Below are positions 18,526 to 28,264 of a stretch of 64,000 nucleotides of DNA, one piece after another. The translations under genes were made by a program, and so were the position numbers. The stretch comes from Chondrinema litorale (GTDB lineage Bacteria > Bacteroidota > Bacteroidia > Cytophagales > Flammeovirgaceae). The DNA lies in the NCBI RefSeq assembly GCF_026250525.1, contig NZ_CP111052.1:159691-223690 (forward strand), read 5' to 3'. The first letter of the stretch is position 1, and every line of letters starts with the position of its first letter. The notes beneath the pieces are model-generated. The model made no database searches. It saw only the letters and a program-made list of their open reading frames with translations, and was not told the origin of the DNA.

Positions 18526-19710
18526 ATGATTAAACAACTTCAGCGAGCAACTTTGCAAAGCCAAGGGATACGAAGCAAACAACCATTTGGAAAAGGTAAA
18601 AAAGCGGTATTATCTGCATTAGAACATCTGGGCTATATTCAAATAGATACTTTAGCAGTTGTTGAACGTGCACACCACCATACTTTATGGACACGAGTGC
18701 CAGACTACAAAATAGAATATTTAGAGCAGTTGGTAGAAGATCGTAAAGTATTTGAATACTGGTTTCATGCTGCTTCTTACCTGCCAATTAGAGATTTTCG
18801 CTATGCTATACCTCAAATGCTTCAGTTTAAGAGGGGAGAAACTCGCTATTACAAAAATGTCGATCCTAAAACGCTAAGTTATGTAATTGATAAAATTAGG
18901 TTAGATGGTCCGCAAAAAACAAGAGATTTTAAGACTACAGAAAAAAGAAAAGGAAGTTGGTGGAACTGGAAACCAACTAAAGTAGCACTTGAAAAACTAT
19001 TTATGCAAGGTGATTTAATGATATGCGGGCGGAATGGCATGGAAAAAATCTATGATTTAACCGAAAGAGTATTACCGAGCACAATTGATACAACTGAACC
19101 TAGCCCGATGGAATTCGCTGATTATTTGGTAAATACCTATTTACGCGCTTATGGTTTTACAACTGTTAAGCAGATAACACATTTAAAAGCAGGTAGAATT
19201 TTGCGAAAAAATGTTGAGCAAGTTCTACTAAATATGATTGAACAACATACTGTACAAGAAGTAAAAATCGATGGATTACCTACAATTTTTGCGCTCAGTA
19301 CACTCTTAGAAAATAAGGTCAAAAAATCATCTTCGCATATTCATTTGTTATCTCCTTTTGATAATTCAATTATACATCGAGATCGTGCAGAACAACTTTT
19401 TAATTTTGATTACAAAATTGAGTGTTACCTACCTAAAGAAAAAAGACAATATGGTTATTTTTGTTTGCCTATTCTATTTGGAGATGAATTTATCGGTCGT
19501 GTTGATTGTAAAGCACATCGTAAAAAGAGTGTTTTCGAGATTATACATTTACACATCGATAAAAGACAAAACGATGTTGGCAATTGGTTAGAACCATTTA
19601 TTAAAACTGTACAAAAATTTGCTATTTTTAATGCTTGCCAGTCTATTAAAATATCTAAAGTGAGCCCTGCAAATATTACAGACATTTTAAAAAGTGCATT
19701 AGAGATATAG
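18526..19710 (+). CDS. YcaQ/AlkX-like DNA glycosylase (winged-helix)
   Basis: 394 aa from the ATG at 18526. Members unhook interstrand cross-links and remove bulky alkylated bases. The key QxD motif is visible in LGYIQIDTLAVVERAHHHTLWTRVP (Q and D of QID), which also carries the strongly conserved VVERAHHH-LW block. Later segments HAASYLPI and HLLSPFDNSIIHR match the winged-helix family. Single gene, followed by a shared terminator. Confidence 0.88.
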   Translation: MIKQLQRATLQSQGIRSKQPFGKGKKAVLSALEHLGYIQIDTLAVVERAHHHTLWTRVPDYKIEYLEQLVEDRKVFEYWFHAASYLPIRDFRYAIPQMLQFKRGETRYYKNVDPKTLSYVIDKIRLDGPQKTRDFKTTEKRKGSWWNWKPTKVALEKLFMQGDLMICGRNGMEKIYDLTERVLPSTIDTTEPSPMEFADYLVNTYLRAYGFTTVKQITHLKAGRILRKNVEQVLLNMIEQHTVQEVKIDGLPTIFALSTLLENKVKKSSSHIHLLSPFDNSIIHRDRAEQLFNFDYKIECYLPKEKRQYGYFCLPILFGDEFIGRVDCKAHRKKSVFEIIHLHIDKRQNDVGNWLEPFIKTVQKFAIFNACQSIKISKVSPANITDILKSALEI

Positions 19711-19805
19711 GTATAAAATGAGTTTAGAACTGTAGCTAGATGATTATAGACATTTACCATTACATGGCATTCCTATTACAGGGATTTGTTGTTAAATAAG
19801 AAATG

Positions 19806-19855
19806 TTGATCAGCTTAATTGGGTAATTATAATGATAACTTATTAAGTTGATCAA
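19806..19855. terminator. Terminator overlapping the TlpA-like gene end
   Basis: Arms 19806-19819 and 19842-19855 (TTGATCAGCTTAAT and ATTAAGTTGATCAA) pair with one mismatch. The right arm lies inside the last codons of the convergent TlpA-like gene, so it may serve both transcripts. Confidence 0.55.
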
Positions 19856-21437
19856 TTAATTTGTTGCGATTACTTGGTCTTGCTGCATCTGACAATATTA
19901 TTTTGCCACTTTTATCGACAATGGCATATCTGGGAATTACGCCTTCTCTACCACCAAGAAACGCCCACATATCTTTAATCAGAATTTCATCTGCAAGAAC
20001 ATGATAGCCTTCTAGTTGATTAAACTTCATGTTTTCTTTCCATTTCCTCTTCCATTTTTTTTTATCAATCGAAATGTAAAGTACAGTTATTTTTTCTTTG
20101 TCTATATATGGTTTAAGCACACTTTTATACTTAAAGTCTTCCACACAAGGGGCACACCAAGTAGCCCAAACATCAATAAAAACATTTTCTCCTTTAAATT
20201 GCTCTAATAAATCAAGAAAATGTAAATACTCTGTTTCGATCACTTTGGCTCTGTCAAACTGCTCAGAAGAAGATGTTACATAAGCTTCTAATTTTTCTAT
20301 TTCATTATCAAATTCAGAAAAGTATTTAGAATTAGGGAACTGTTTTTTCATTTGATGAACAGCATAAAGCAGAGTCGGTGAGTAAAATGTTTGTGTATTA
20401 AGAAATCGATTAAGATTTTCGAGTTTATAGGCAAAGACTACGCTACTATCCAACAATGAAAGAGAATCTAACAAACGGAGTTTAGGCTGCAACAATCGTT
20501 CAATTACTAGTTCATCATTTGAGATAGTTGCTTGACTTAACTGTATGTCTTTATAGTTTTCCAATGTATATGTTAAATTCGAAATAAATTCATTGAACTC
20601 AAAGCTGTTTGCTGTCGGCTTAATGTTATTGGTTATTCCTGTAAAAAAATCTTCTGTTAGCTTTATCCATTCATCATTGTAAATTGTGTGAGGAACAATA
20701 GGATTTTCATTCAATAAACTATTTTGTTCTATCCTTTTTAAAAGCATTCCATTGAGAAAAACACTTCCGTAAAAGGCTCGAACTTGACTAGTTAAAAACT
20801 GCTTAATTTCTTCAGTTTTTTGGGATTTTTCTGGATGTTCTATAAGTAATTGGTTACTTAGTTGATTAATTTGTGTGAGCTCTATTTGAGTTAATGAATC
20901 AATATAATCAACTACATCTTTAGGAGTAGATAACTTTTGAACCATAAGTGAAAGACTGCAACCTGAAACGCGGAAAGTAGAAATTGTAGACGTGCGCATA
21001 GAGTTATTATTGAAACGATTTATTTCCGCAAAATCTCCTTCAATTACTTCAAGAGCCAGTTGTTTTATAGAATCTCTAACAAAGTCAATACTTTCGCGAC
21101 TTCGATTCTCAGCTTCAGGGAATTTGATTTTATTCTGATCAATTTCAAAGTTAAGTTGGGAGTTTTCATCATGAATAAAATGAAAAATTAAATGCTTAAA
21201 ATGTATTCTAGTGGTTCCTACTCCTTTGTTTATATATTCAATTTTAAATCTTCCATCTTTATTTGGTTTAACTACTTTAGATTTAAGTACAGGGGATAAG
21301 ATTCCTTCTTGCGTAGCTTGATAATGGATTTTTGAATCTCCATCATAATTTTTGATTTTCCCATTAATTACAACCTGAGCAAAGCTTACAAAAGTGAAAA
21401 AACACAAACAAATTAGAATAAATATGAATTGTTTCAT
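19827..21437 (-). CDS. TlpA-like thioredoxin-fold protein, exported
   Basis: 536 aa. Signal peptide (ILICLCFFTFVSFAQ) followed by an N-terminal domain of about 380 residues, partly helical, of the type found in Bacteroidota TlpA/AhpC-like proteins. The C-terminal thioredoxin domain carries the redox motif WCAPC in VFIDVWATWCAPC and a cis-Pro segment (GVIPRYAIVD). Expected to act in periplasmic disulfide reduction. It lies downstream of an AraC gene on the same strand (35 bp gap). Confidence 0.85.
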   Translation of the reverse strand: MKQFIFILICLCFFTFVSFAQVVINGKIKNYDGDSKIHYQATQEGILSPVLKSKVVKPNKDGRFKIEYINKGVGTTRIHFKHLIFHFIHDENSQLNFEIDQNKIKFPEAENRSRESIDFVRDSIKQLALEVIEGDFAEINRFNNNSMRTSTISTFRVSGCSLSLMVQKLSTPKDVVDYIDSLTQIELTQINQLSNQLLIEHPEKSQKTEEIKQFLTSQVRAFYGSVFLNGMLLKRIEQNSLLNENPIVPHTIYNDEWIKLTEDFFTGITNNIKPTANSFEFNEFISNLTYTLENYKDIQLSQATISNDELVIERLLQPKLRLLDSLSLLDSSVVFAYKLENLNRFLNTQTFYSPTLLYAVHQMKKQFPNSKYFSEFDNEIEKLEAYVTSSSEQFDRAKVIETEYLHFLDLLEQFKGENVFIDVWATWCAPCVEDFKYKSVLKPYIDKEKITVLYISIDKKKWKRKWKENMKFNQLEGYHVLADEILIKDMWAFLGGREGVIPRYAIVDKSGKIILSDAARPSNRNKLIDQLNKLSL

Positions 21438-21472
21438 CTGAATAAAATAATAAAATAAAGGTAATTTATGTA

Positions 21473-22381
21473 TTAATGGAATCGCATTCTAAATTCTGTT
21501 GGACTCGTATTGGTTTTGTTCTTAAATAACTTGCTAAACGACTGCGAATACTCAAACCCCAAATCATAGGCTATTTCACTTATAGAAAGTTCGGTGGTTG
21601 AGAGTTTTTCCTTAGCTTTCTCAATCAGTTTGTCGTGAATGTGCTGTTGTGCCGTCATTCCAGTGATTTGTTTTAAACAATCACTTAAATATTTTGGCGA
21701 GCAGTTTAACTCAGATGCTAAAAACTCTACAGACGGCAAACCTTTTTGAACAGATGAATTTTCAAAGTAATGATTCAAAAGCTGTTCTATCTTCCCTAAC
21801 AAACTGTTGTTGACAGCTTTTCGAGTAATAAATTGACGATTATAATAGCGATTACAATAGGTAAGTAATAATTCAAGATTAGTAATTATCACCTCTTGGC
21901 TGAAATTATCAATAGGTAAATAGTATTCCTTCTCTATCTGCCGCAGAATAGTCTCTATTGTCGTTTCCTCATCTTCTGATAATATCAATGCTTCATTTAC
22001 AGCATAGTCAAAAAATCCATATTCTTTTATTTTCCTATCCAAAGAAAACGACCTTAAAAAATTGGAATGTAGAGTGATTAACCAACCTGTTTTTGGGAAA
22101 AGCCATCCTGGATCTAAAATATTTACCTGTTTAGGTGCAAAAAAAGATAAAACACCTTCATCAAAATCATAAGGAGTTTGCCCATAAACTAATTTACCTG
22201 GGCAATCTATTTTAAGGGCAATTTGATAAAAATCAAAGATTACCCGAATTTGTTTTTCGACCGTGTATTGGTTGATGTCTTCAAATCTTAATATGCTGAA
22301 TAATGGATGTTTCGGTTTTGAAATCCCCATTAATTGATGACATTGTGCTATATTTTTAACCCTAATTGTTTCCATAACCAA
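21473..22381 (-). CDS. AraC-family transcriptional regulator
   Basis: 302 aa. Divergent N-terminal sensor domain; the C-terminal about 100 residues show AraC helices (SVEFLASELNCSPKYLSDCL and ISEIAYDLGFEYSQSFSKLFKNKTNTSPTEFR). It overlaps no neighbour and lies 17 bp downstream of the SDR gene stop, so SDR, AraC and the TlpA-like gene may be one transcript. Confidence 0.85.
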   Translation of the reverse strand: MVMETIRVKNIAQCHQLMGISKPKHPLFSILRFEDINQYTVEKQIRVIFDFYQIALKIDCPGKLVYGQTPYDFDEGVLSFFAPKQVNILDPGWLFPKTGWLITLHSNFLRSFSLDRKIKEYGFFDYAVNEALILSEDEETTIETILRQIEKEYYLPIDNFSQEVIITNLELLLTYCNRYYNRQFITRKAVNNSLLGKIEQLLNHYFENSSVQKGLPSVEFLASELNCSPKYLSDCLKQITGMTAQQHIHDKLIEKAKEKLSTTELSISEIAYDLGFEYSQSFSKLFKNKTNTSPTEFRMRFH

Positions 22382-22398
22382 TACTGTTATAAATATAA

Positions 22399-23196
22399 TT
22401 ATTTTAATCCCATCTGATTTCGCTTTTGTTTTCCAAATGTCTTGGCAATAAATCGCTGAGACATTAATCCAGTCATTTTCACGAAAAATCTATTCTTACT
22501 TCCAGATACATGAAACACTTTTTCTTTTCCAAATGCAATCATTAATTCATTAGCAACTTCTTCAGGTGTTTGTGTATTACTGTTTGCTGTAAGAGTTTTT
22601 CCCCAGTCATTATTATTTTCTTTGGTATTCATGAAATTGGAGGTAGTAAGCCCCGGGCTAAATAACATTACTTTTACATTATACGGTTTACATTCTTCAG
22701 CAAAAGAATAGGTAAATGTTTTCAAAAAATGCTTTGAACCAGCATATACTGCCATATAAGGACTTGGGATAAAGGCAATCATAGATGCAATATTGATTAT
22801 ATATCCACTCTTTTTAGCGATCATATCTTTTACAAAATAGTGAGAAAGCGCTACCAAACTGGCATTATTTAATTGGATAATCTCAAGCTCACTATCTAAA
22901 ATGTTTTTATAAAACTCGCCAGAAGACCCCTTACCTGCATTGTTAACCAATATATTAATGGATAAACCTCTTCTTTTGCTTTCTTCATAAATGAATTGTG
23001 GCGAATTTTTATCACATAAATCTGCTGTTATGTAATGTGCTTCTATTTTGAATTTTACATGAAGTTCAGAGCAAATAGTGGATAGTTTTTCTTTGTTTCT
23101 TGCTACCAGCAAAAGGTGATGTCCTTTTGCTGCAAATTCAAAGGCAATGGCTTTTCCTATACCGCCTGAGGCTCCTGTAATCAATGTTACTTTCAT
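22399..23196 (-). CDS. Short-chain dehydrogenase/reductase (SDR)
   Basis: 265 aa from the ATG at 23196 (MKVTLITGASGG), preferred to an upstream ATG because the Rossmann strand begins here. NAD(P)-binding motif TGASGGIG, structural NNAG, and catalytic YxxxK (YAGSK) are present. The C-terminal basic tail (QRFIAKTFGKQKRNQ) is unusual. Substrate unknown. Its upstream neighbour is the IS1595 element. Confidence 0.85.
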   Translation of the reverse strand: MKVTLITGASGGIGKAIAFEFAAKGHHLLLVARNKEKLSTICSELHVKFKIEAHYITADLCDKNSPQFIYEESKRRGLSINILVNNAGKGSSGEFYKNILDSELEIIQLNNASLVALSHYFVKDMIAKKSGYIINIASMIAFIPSPYMAVYAGSKHFLKTFTYSFAEECKPYNVKVMLFSPGLTTSNFMNTKENNNDWGKTLTANSNTQTPEEVANELMIAFGKEKVFHVSGSKNRFFVKMTGLMSQRFIAKTFGKQKRNQMGLK

Positions 23197-23389
23197 ATCT
23201 GAATAACTATTTATTTGAAAAGACAAATTTCGCATGTTTACATCTGTCAGAAGTATCCAAAAGTCGGAATATTGAATCCATATTTCTGCTGATTAGTAGA
23301 TGTTTATAGTGAAATAAGGATGTATTACCTGAATACTATACAAGAAATTGCTATTAACATTAAATTTGAGTTGGACAAAATAAATAAAA

Positions 23390-24298
23390 TGATACTCGGC
23401 AAACTAACCCCAAGCTAAGTTAGTGTACAGGCTACCAATAACCTATCAAAAATCTTGTTACCAAAATAAGTCCTGTTCAATTTATAGCAGAACTCGTCCA
23501 GATAATTTTGTAGATATTCAGGTCTTACATGATGATAGATACCCTGCAATACTTTTTTGGCATTACCTATTGCCGTATGTACCCAAGGCAACTTGATATG
23601 TGCTTCCTTTGAGGATATCTTCTCTGTCCGCATCTCCTTGAACTCTTCTTGCAAGGCACGATATGTTGGATAACCATCGGTAAGCATCTTGGCGTCCCTA
23701 CATGTTCAGTCTGGGCAAAAACGATGGACATCGTCTGTTTCTGACTGCCACGCCCCCGTTTCCTCTCATCAGACTTTTCCTCCTCTTCTACAATGGTCTC
23801 GAAAAAGCCCTCGTCTATCTCCACCTCACCATGACTACCCAGAAGGTAACAGTTGTCCCTTGTACCCATGGCGCTCCTTATCTTGTGCATCATCTGCCAT
23901 ATCGGTTCATAGCGATTATGCCCCAGTTGGCGTTGAACATAATAAGCAGAACAGGCTTTTTTTGTACTGCCCATCAGGTACATGGTGATGAACCAATAAC
24001 GGAAAGGCAGCTTGGAGGATTCCATGATCGTACCACTACGGAGGCTCGTACGGAACCTGCACGTATTGTCTATGCACTGGTACATCTGCTTACCTTTCAA
24101 CCAATAGTGTGCTGTGCCACCGCATTTCTTGCACACAATGCCCTGTTTGTCACGTATTTCCTTGAACTTGTGCCTACAAGCATCTTCTGATCTATAATAA
24201 TCAATAAATTTTATCAAATCCATTGTAAGCTTTTTATTTACAAAATAAGGACGCTGCTTCGTAAGCTATTTACGCTGTGGTATCTTTACGGAGTATCA
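23390..24298. mobile_element. IS1595-family element, internally deleted
   Basis: About 909 bp bounded by imperfect inverted ends: TGATACTCGGCAAACTAACC at 23390-23409, and the reverse complement of TGATACTCCGTAAAGATACC at 24279-24298. It is visibly richer in G+C than the surrounding DNA. No clear target duplication was found. It carries one broken transposase gene. Confidence 0.75.
23415..24223 (-). pseudogene. IS1595-type transposase, deleted and frameshifted
   Basis: The N-terminal part (from ATG at 24223) has the zinc-ribbon (CKKCGGTAHYW) and the DDE core start (VEIDEGFFETIVEEEE). The C-terminal part, in another frame, ends in LPWVHTAIGNAKKVLQGIYHH and NEFCYKLNR-like blocks, here DEFCYKLNRTYFG. 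Between them, near 23688-23700, the frame changes, and roughly 40-45 residues expected between SQKQTMSIVFAQTE and LTDGYPTY are missing. So an internal deletion inactivated the element. Confidence 0.8.
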
Positions 24299-24346
24299 TT
24301 TAATATTTAATTTCTAGAGATAATAGATAAACCAAAGTAAGGAGTG

Positions 24347-24822
24347 ATGAAAAAAGTATTAGAAAAATATTTATTTCCAATTATAACTATTGCTCTCGCA
24401 GTACCTATTTATAATTCACTTATATCTTTTTTTACAAGCAATTCTTATGAGAATTATTAATCATATAGAGGCACAATTTCAAAATTGTTTTTTGTACCTT
24501 ATAGAGGAAGTTATCAAGTAGAAGTAGAGTACAATGAGACGAATTGGTTAAGTATAAATAAAAAGCATCTATCAGCTATTGGAGAACGAAATAACCCAAT
24601 ATACCATGATGCTTTTTAGGAGATTCAATCATTAAAGAAAAATATAGCATGATTATCACACTTAAGAGGGCAGATACAATAGTAAACCAATACATTGAGC
24701 AAGAAAATCATAGCTACCAAAAAATTCAAGAATATAATCTTACTGATCATTCTCTAATCTCTAAATCAAATGGGTCGATACTAGTTCCGATTTTGGTACA
24801 TAGTTTTTCCAATTCAGTTTGA
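24347..24822 (+). pseudogene. Decayed small membrane-anchored protein gene
   Basis: A frame starting MKKVLEKYLFPIITIALAVP is stopped by a TAA at 24458-24460 after 37 codons. The same frame then continues (SYRGTISKLFFVPYRGSYQ) until a second stop at about 24617, where one lost T in a T-run would explain a shift into a third frame (GDSIIKEKYSMIITLKRA). One hydrophobic anchor is followed by a soluble domain. The intact gene at 25313 has a similar size and N-terminal anchor, but I cannot show homology. It overlaps the end of the convergent gene at 24747. Confidence 0.5.
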
Positions 24823-25199
24823 TCTAGCAAAGCAATTTTGAAACAGCGAATTAAAAAGTAATAAGCTGCATCAACTAGAGCTTTTCTTGCTTCTTTTAAA
24901 TCTGTGCTAGAAGTTCTAATTGGAGGTTTTGGAGTACCATCACTCAATTCACACTTTCCACCACACATCGGGCAATAGTCGTATACTTCTGTGCCATGAG
25001 CTTCTATCCATGCTTGTTGAGCATCACGAATATTTGTAAACCTTTTGCCGTATTCATCAATAGCATTTAGGGCAACTTGTACTTCATCTATCCAGAATTC
25101 TATATTAGCAAATTGTCCAACAACATGATGCGTATAAGCAGTAGTAAATTTCCTTAATTGTTCTGTTACAAGCTTGGCTTTTTCAATTGTGTATATCAT
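24747..25199 (-). CDS. Hypothetical protein with Cys4 cluster
   Basis: 150 aa, no family recognised, no signal peptide. A central CPMCGGKC segment could bind zinc, flanked by helical regions (EARKALVDAAYYFLIRCFKIALL). Monocistronic, antisense to the end of the neighbouring pseudogene. Confidence 0.5.
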   Translation of the reverse strand: MIYTIEKAKLVTEQLRKFTTAYTHHVVGQFANIEFWIDEVQVALNAIDEYGKRFTNIRDAQQAWIEAHGTEVYDYCPMCGGKCELSDGTPKPPIRTSSTDLKEARKALVDAAYYFLIRCFKIALLDQTELEKLCTKIGTSIDPFDLEIRE

Positions 25200-25312
25200 T
25201 TAGTTTTTTGTAGGTTTGAATAAGTATAAATTAGTCCACAACTAATTATTGACTTGTACTATATAAGATTTGATACTGTTCTAACAAGAATAAATTCATA
25301 ATAATTGATTGA

Positions 25313-25738
25313 ATGAAAAATAAAAAAGTTTTAAATATTATCATATTTACTCTTTTAATAGGTATAGTTCCTGTATATAATATTTTCGATTATTGGACAT
25401 CTACCCTTGAGCAGAGATATACATATTCCTCATTAAGTGTGGGTATTCCATCTAACGGTGGACCTTATGCTGAATGGGAAATAAAATTCAAAGGGAAATC
25501 CTACCTTGGTATGAGTCTGGCACCTGAAGATTATTCTGATAAAGTAAGGAAAAAATACTATGTTAAATTTCCTGTAGAATACCCAAGCCAGAGTGTGATG
25601 CTTTTTCATGCTCCAGTACCAGATAGTATACCAGAGCCTCCTCCCAATGGATGGACGCTTAAAGAATTACATAAGATAGACCCAAGATTTAAACCTGATC
25701 CCGACTACTTTTTCTTTGAGGAAGGTTTATCTAATTAA
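25313..25738 (+). CDS. Small membrane-anchored hypothetical protein
   Basis: 141 aa. One N-terminal membrane helix (VLNIIIFTLLIGIVPVYNIF) and a short extracytoplasmic domain with KSYLGMSLAPEDYSDKVRKK, rich in Pro near the C-terminus (VPDSIPEPPPNGW). No known domain. Convergent with the sugar kinase gene 29 bases away. Confidence 0.5.
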   Translation: MKNKKVLNIIIFTLLIGIVPVYNIFDYWTSTLEQRYTYSSLSVGIPSNGGPYAEWEIKFKGKSYLGMSLAPEDYSDKVRKKYYVKFPVEYPSQSVMLFHAPVPDSIPEPPPNGWTLKELHKIDPRFKPDPDYFFFEEGLSN

Positions 25739-25767
25739 TAAATTACATACTCATAAAAACGTCTTTA

Positions 25768-27267
25768 TCAAACCAAAACATCACTAATTACCTTTTGCCA
25801 TCCAACGTACGCTTCTTTAATGGAATCGGTATCTTCCGAAGGGATGAAAACTTGGGCTTTGTTGTTTTTAGGGAAATCTTCTATGTTTTGCCAAATGCCA
25901 GCACCTAATCCAGCTATTAGCGCAGCACCATAAGCCGAAACATCTGTAATGCCAATATTTACAACTTTGGTACCTAGCAAATCCGTTAAAAAATGCATGA
26001 GAAAGCCATTTTGGGTGATGCCGCCATCTGCTTTCAATTCTTTTAATGATGTCTGTGCCTCTTGCTCCATCACACTTATCACATCCTTTATTTGATAGGG
26101 GATTGACTCCAAAGCAGCTCGAACGATATGCGATTTATTAGACTTAAAAGTAAGTCCATGGATAGAAGCTTTCCAGTTCATTTTCCAATGTGGTGCGCCC
26201 ATGCCACTAAATGCAGGGATTATGTATACACCCTCGCAACTTTCTAAAGACTGTGCAATACTTTCTGTTTCAATGCTATCTGTTAAAATTCCCAACTGCT
26301 TTTTTAACCATTCGATGGTGGCTCCACAACTTACAATTACTCCTTCTAAAGCGTAATTGATGCGGTTTTCTATGCTCCAACAAATGGTAGTTACCATTCC
26401 GGAATTAGAAGATACAGGTTTGTTTCCCGTATTCCATAAAATGGAAGAACCTGTTCCGAGTGTTACTTTTGCTGTCCCTTCTGAGTAACAAGCTTCACCA
26501 AACGCAGCAGCATGTGAGTCACCAATCATTCCGGTAATAGGTATTGGGCGATCAAATATTTTTTCAAAATCGGATACACCGAAGTGGCACGAAGAATGGC
26601 AAACCTCAGGTAGATTTAATTTACTTAGGTTGAATTTGTCTAATAAAAACTCATCCCACTTAAGCTCAAAAATATTGTAGAATAAAGTTCTACAAGCATT
26701 GGTATGGTCTGTAATGTATTTTCCACCATTAGTAAGCTTATAAAGTAACCAAGTATCTACAGTACCGAAGTAAGCATTACCTGCTTCGATTTTCTCCCTC
26801 ACACAAGCATCATTTTCGTATAAATGAATCAGTTTTGTAGCCGAAAAATAAGGGTCGATTTTTAAACCAGTTCGTGATTTTATTTCACACTCTAAACCTT
26901 GAAGATGTAATCTATTACAAGTCTCGATAGAACGCTTACATTGCCAAACAATGGCTTGATGCAGTGGCTCACCATTTTCATCCCAAACCACAAAAGTTTC
27001 CCTCTGATTGGTAATACCACAACTCACTATATTGTGAGTTTGATTTGGATATAAAGCTTCAAACTGCTCAGTACAGGTTTTTACTGCTTCTATCACTGTT
27101 TGATATATCTCAATAGGAGACTGTTCTACATAACCCACTTGTGGATAATAAGATTGAAGCGGAATGGTAGTTTTTGTGATCAGTTCTCCATCTTGATTAA
27201 AAACTATCGCTTTTGTACCGCTTGTACTTTGATCAACAGTCAATATAAATATTTCTTTAGAAGACAT
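25768..27267 (-). CDS. FGGY-family carbohydrate kinase (glycerol-kinase-like; candidate apulose kinase)
   Basis: 499 aa, full-length FGGY kinase. The N-terminal phosphate-binding strand is LTVDQSTSGTKAIVF. GITNQRETFVVWDENG and TGLKIDPYFSATKL resemble glycerol kinase, and the C-terminal domain has ADGGITQNGFLMHFLTDLLG with an adenosine-site segment. Last gene of a seven- or eight-gene operon (isomerase, split transketolase, ribose-type importer). In that context a ketose kinase is more likely than a true glycerol kinase: isomerase product, then phosphorylation, then transketolase. The assignment to D-apulose is an inference from gene content. Confidence 0.75.
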   Translation of the reverse strand: MSSKEIFILTVDQSTSGTKAIVFNQDGELITKTTIPLQSYYPQVGYVEQSPIEIYQTVIEAVKTCTEQFEALYPNQTHNIVSCGITNQRETFVVWDENGEPLHQAIVWQCKRSIETCNRLHLQGLECEIKSRTGLKIDPYFSATKLIHLYENDACVREKIEAGNAYFGTVDTWLLYKLTNGGKYITDHTNACRTLFYNIFELKWDEFLLDKFNLSKLNLPEVCHSSCHFGVSDFEKIFDRPIPITGMIGDSHAAAFGEACYSEGTAKVTLGTGSSILWNTGNKPVSSNSGMVTTICWSIENRINYALEGVIVSCGATIEWLKKQLGILTDSIETESIAQSLESCEGVYIIPAFSGMGAPHWKMNWKASIHGLTFKSNKSHIVRAALESIPYQIKDVISVMEQEAQTSLKELKADGGITQNGFLMHFLTDLLGTKVVNIGITDVSAYGAALIAGLGAGIWQNIEDFPKNNKAQVFIPSEDTDSIKEAYVGWQKVISDVLV

Positions 27268-27293
27268 CTTTAGAGAATTTAAGCTTTAAAAAA

Positions 27294-28259
27294 TCAATCG
27301 TCTTTTCTACTTGCTTTGTCGAGAATAACAGCTACGAGTATGACCATGCCTTTTACAACTTGTTGCCAAAAAGGAGAGACATTGAGCAACACAAGTCCAT
27401 TGTTGAGCACACCGATAATTAATGCACCTTGTACAGTGCCTAAAATTGTTCCGCAACCACCAGATAGGGAAGTACCTCCAATTACCACAGCAGCAATAGA
27501 ATCTAGTTCGTAACTCAAACCTGCATTGGGTTGGGCAGAGTCTAAACGGGCAGTAACGATTAGCCCACCAATAGCCGACAAAGCTCCGGCAATCGTATAC
27601 ACCCAAACTTTTACATTCTTAATTTTTATACCTGAAAGACGAGCTGCACTTTCATTACTTCCAATGGCATAAATATATCGACCTAATTGCGTGTAGTTTG
27701 TTATAATGATGGCAATCCCTACAATAACAGCAGAAATCCAAACAGGCATCGGGATACCTAAAAACCAGCCAGTGCCTAAAAAAGCAAAACTAGGATTTAA
27801 ACCCGTTATCGGATAGCCGCCCGTCCAAAGCATGGTAAGTCCGCGAGCAATGGTAAGCATAGCTAATGTTGCTACAAAGGGAGGAACTTTGAATTTTGTA
27901 ATCATAAATCCATTGAAAACACCCAAACCACTACCTACAGTAGTACCAGTAACTACAGCGCCCAACAATGTGAATCCTATAAACAAATTCATCGATTGGA
28001 ATTCGACTCCATACTTTAAAAGGCCTGCTGCAATGGCACTACTCAATGCCAATATAGAACCAACAGATAGATCAATTCCGCCAGATAAAATAACTAGCGT
28101 CATGCCTACAGAGATACAGATATTTACGGAAATTTGCCGCATTACATTCCAAGCGTTATCCACTGTCAAAAACTTGTCTGACATAATAGATAGCACAATG
28201 CAAAGCAGCAGCAGGGCTATTATTGATTTAAATTGAGCTAATTTTTCTTTCATTTTCAT
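27294..28259 (-). CDS. Ribose-type ABC transporter permease
   Basis: 321 aa with about eight to ten membrane helices. RbsC-family signature AARLSGIKIKNVKVWVYTIAG (EAA-like loop) and GGTSLSGGCGTILGT are present. Forms the channel with the neighbouring ATPase and binding protein for import of a pentose-sized sugar. Five bases separate it from the ATPase gene, so it is translationally linked. Confidence 0.9.
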   Translation of the reverse strand: MKMKEKLAQFKSIIALLLLCIVLSIMSDKFLTVDNAWNVMRQISVNICISVGMTLVILSGGIDLSVGSILALSSAIAAGLLKYGVEFQSMNLFIGFTLLGAVVTGTTVGSGLGVFNGFMITKFKVPPFVATLAMLTIARGLTMLWTGGYPITGLNPSFAFLGTGWFLGIPMPVWISAVIVGIAIIITNYTQLGRYIYAIGSNESAARLSGIKIKNVKVWVYTIAGALSAIGGLIVTARLDSAQPNAGLSYELDSIAAVVIGGTSLSGGCGTILGTVQGALIIGVLNNGLVLLNVSPFWQQVVKGMVILVAVILDKASRKDD

Positions 28260-28264
28260 ATTTC

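Noticed and set aside
25768..27267. True glycerol kinase
   Set aside because: Sequence is glycerol-kinase-like, but no glycerol facilitator or glycerol-phosphate dehydrogenase is nearby and the operon is for sugar import.
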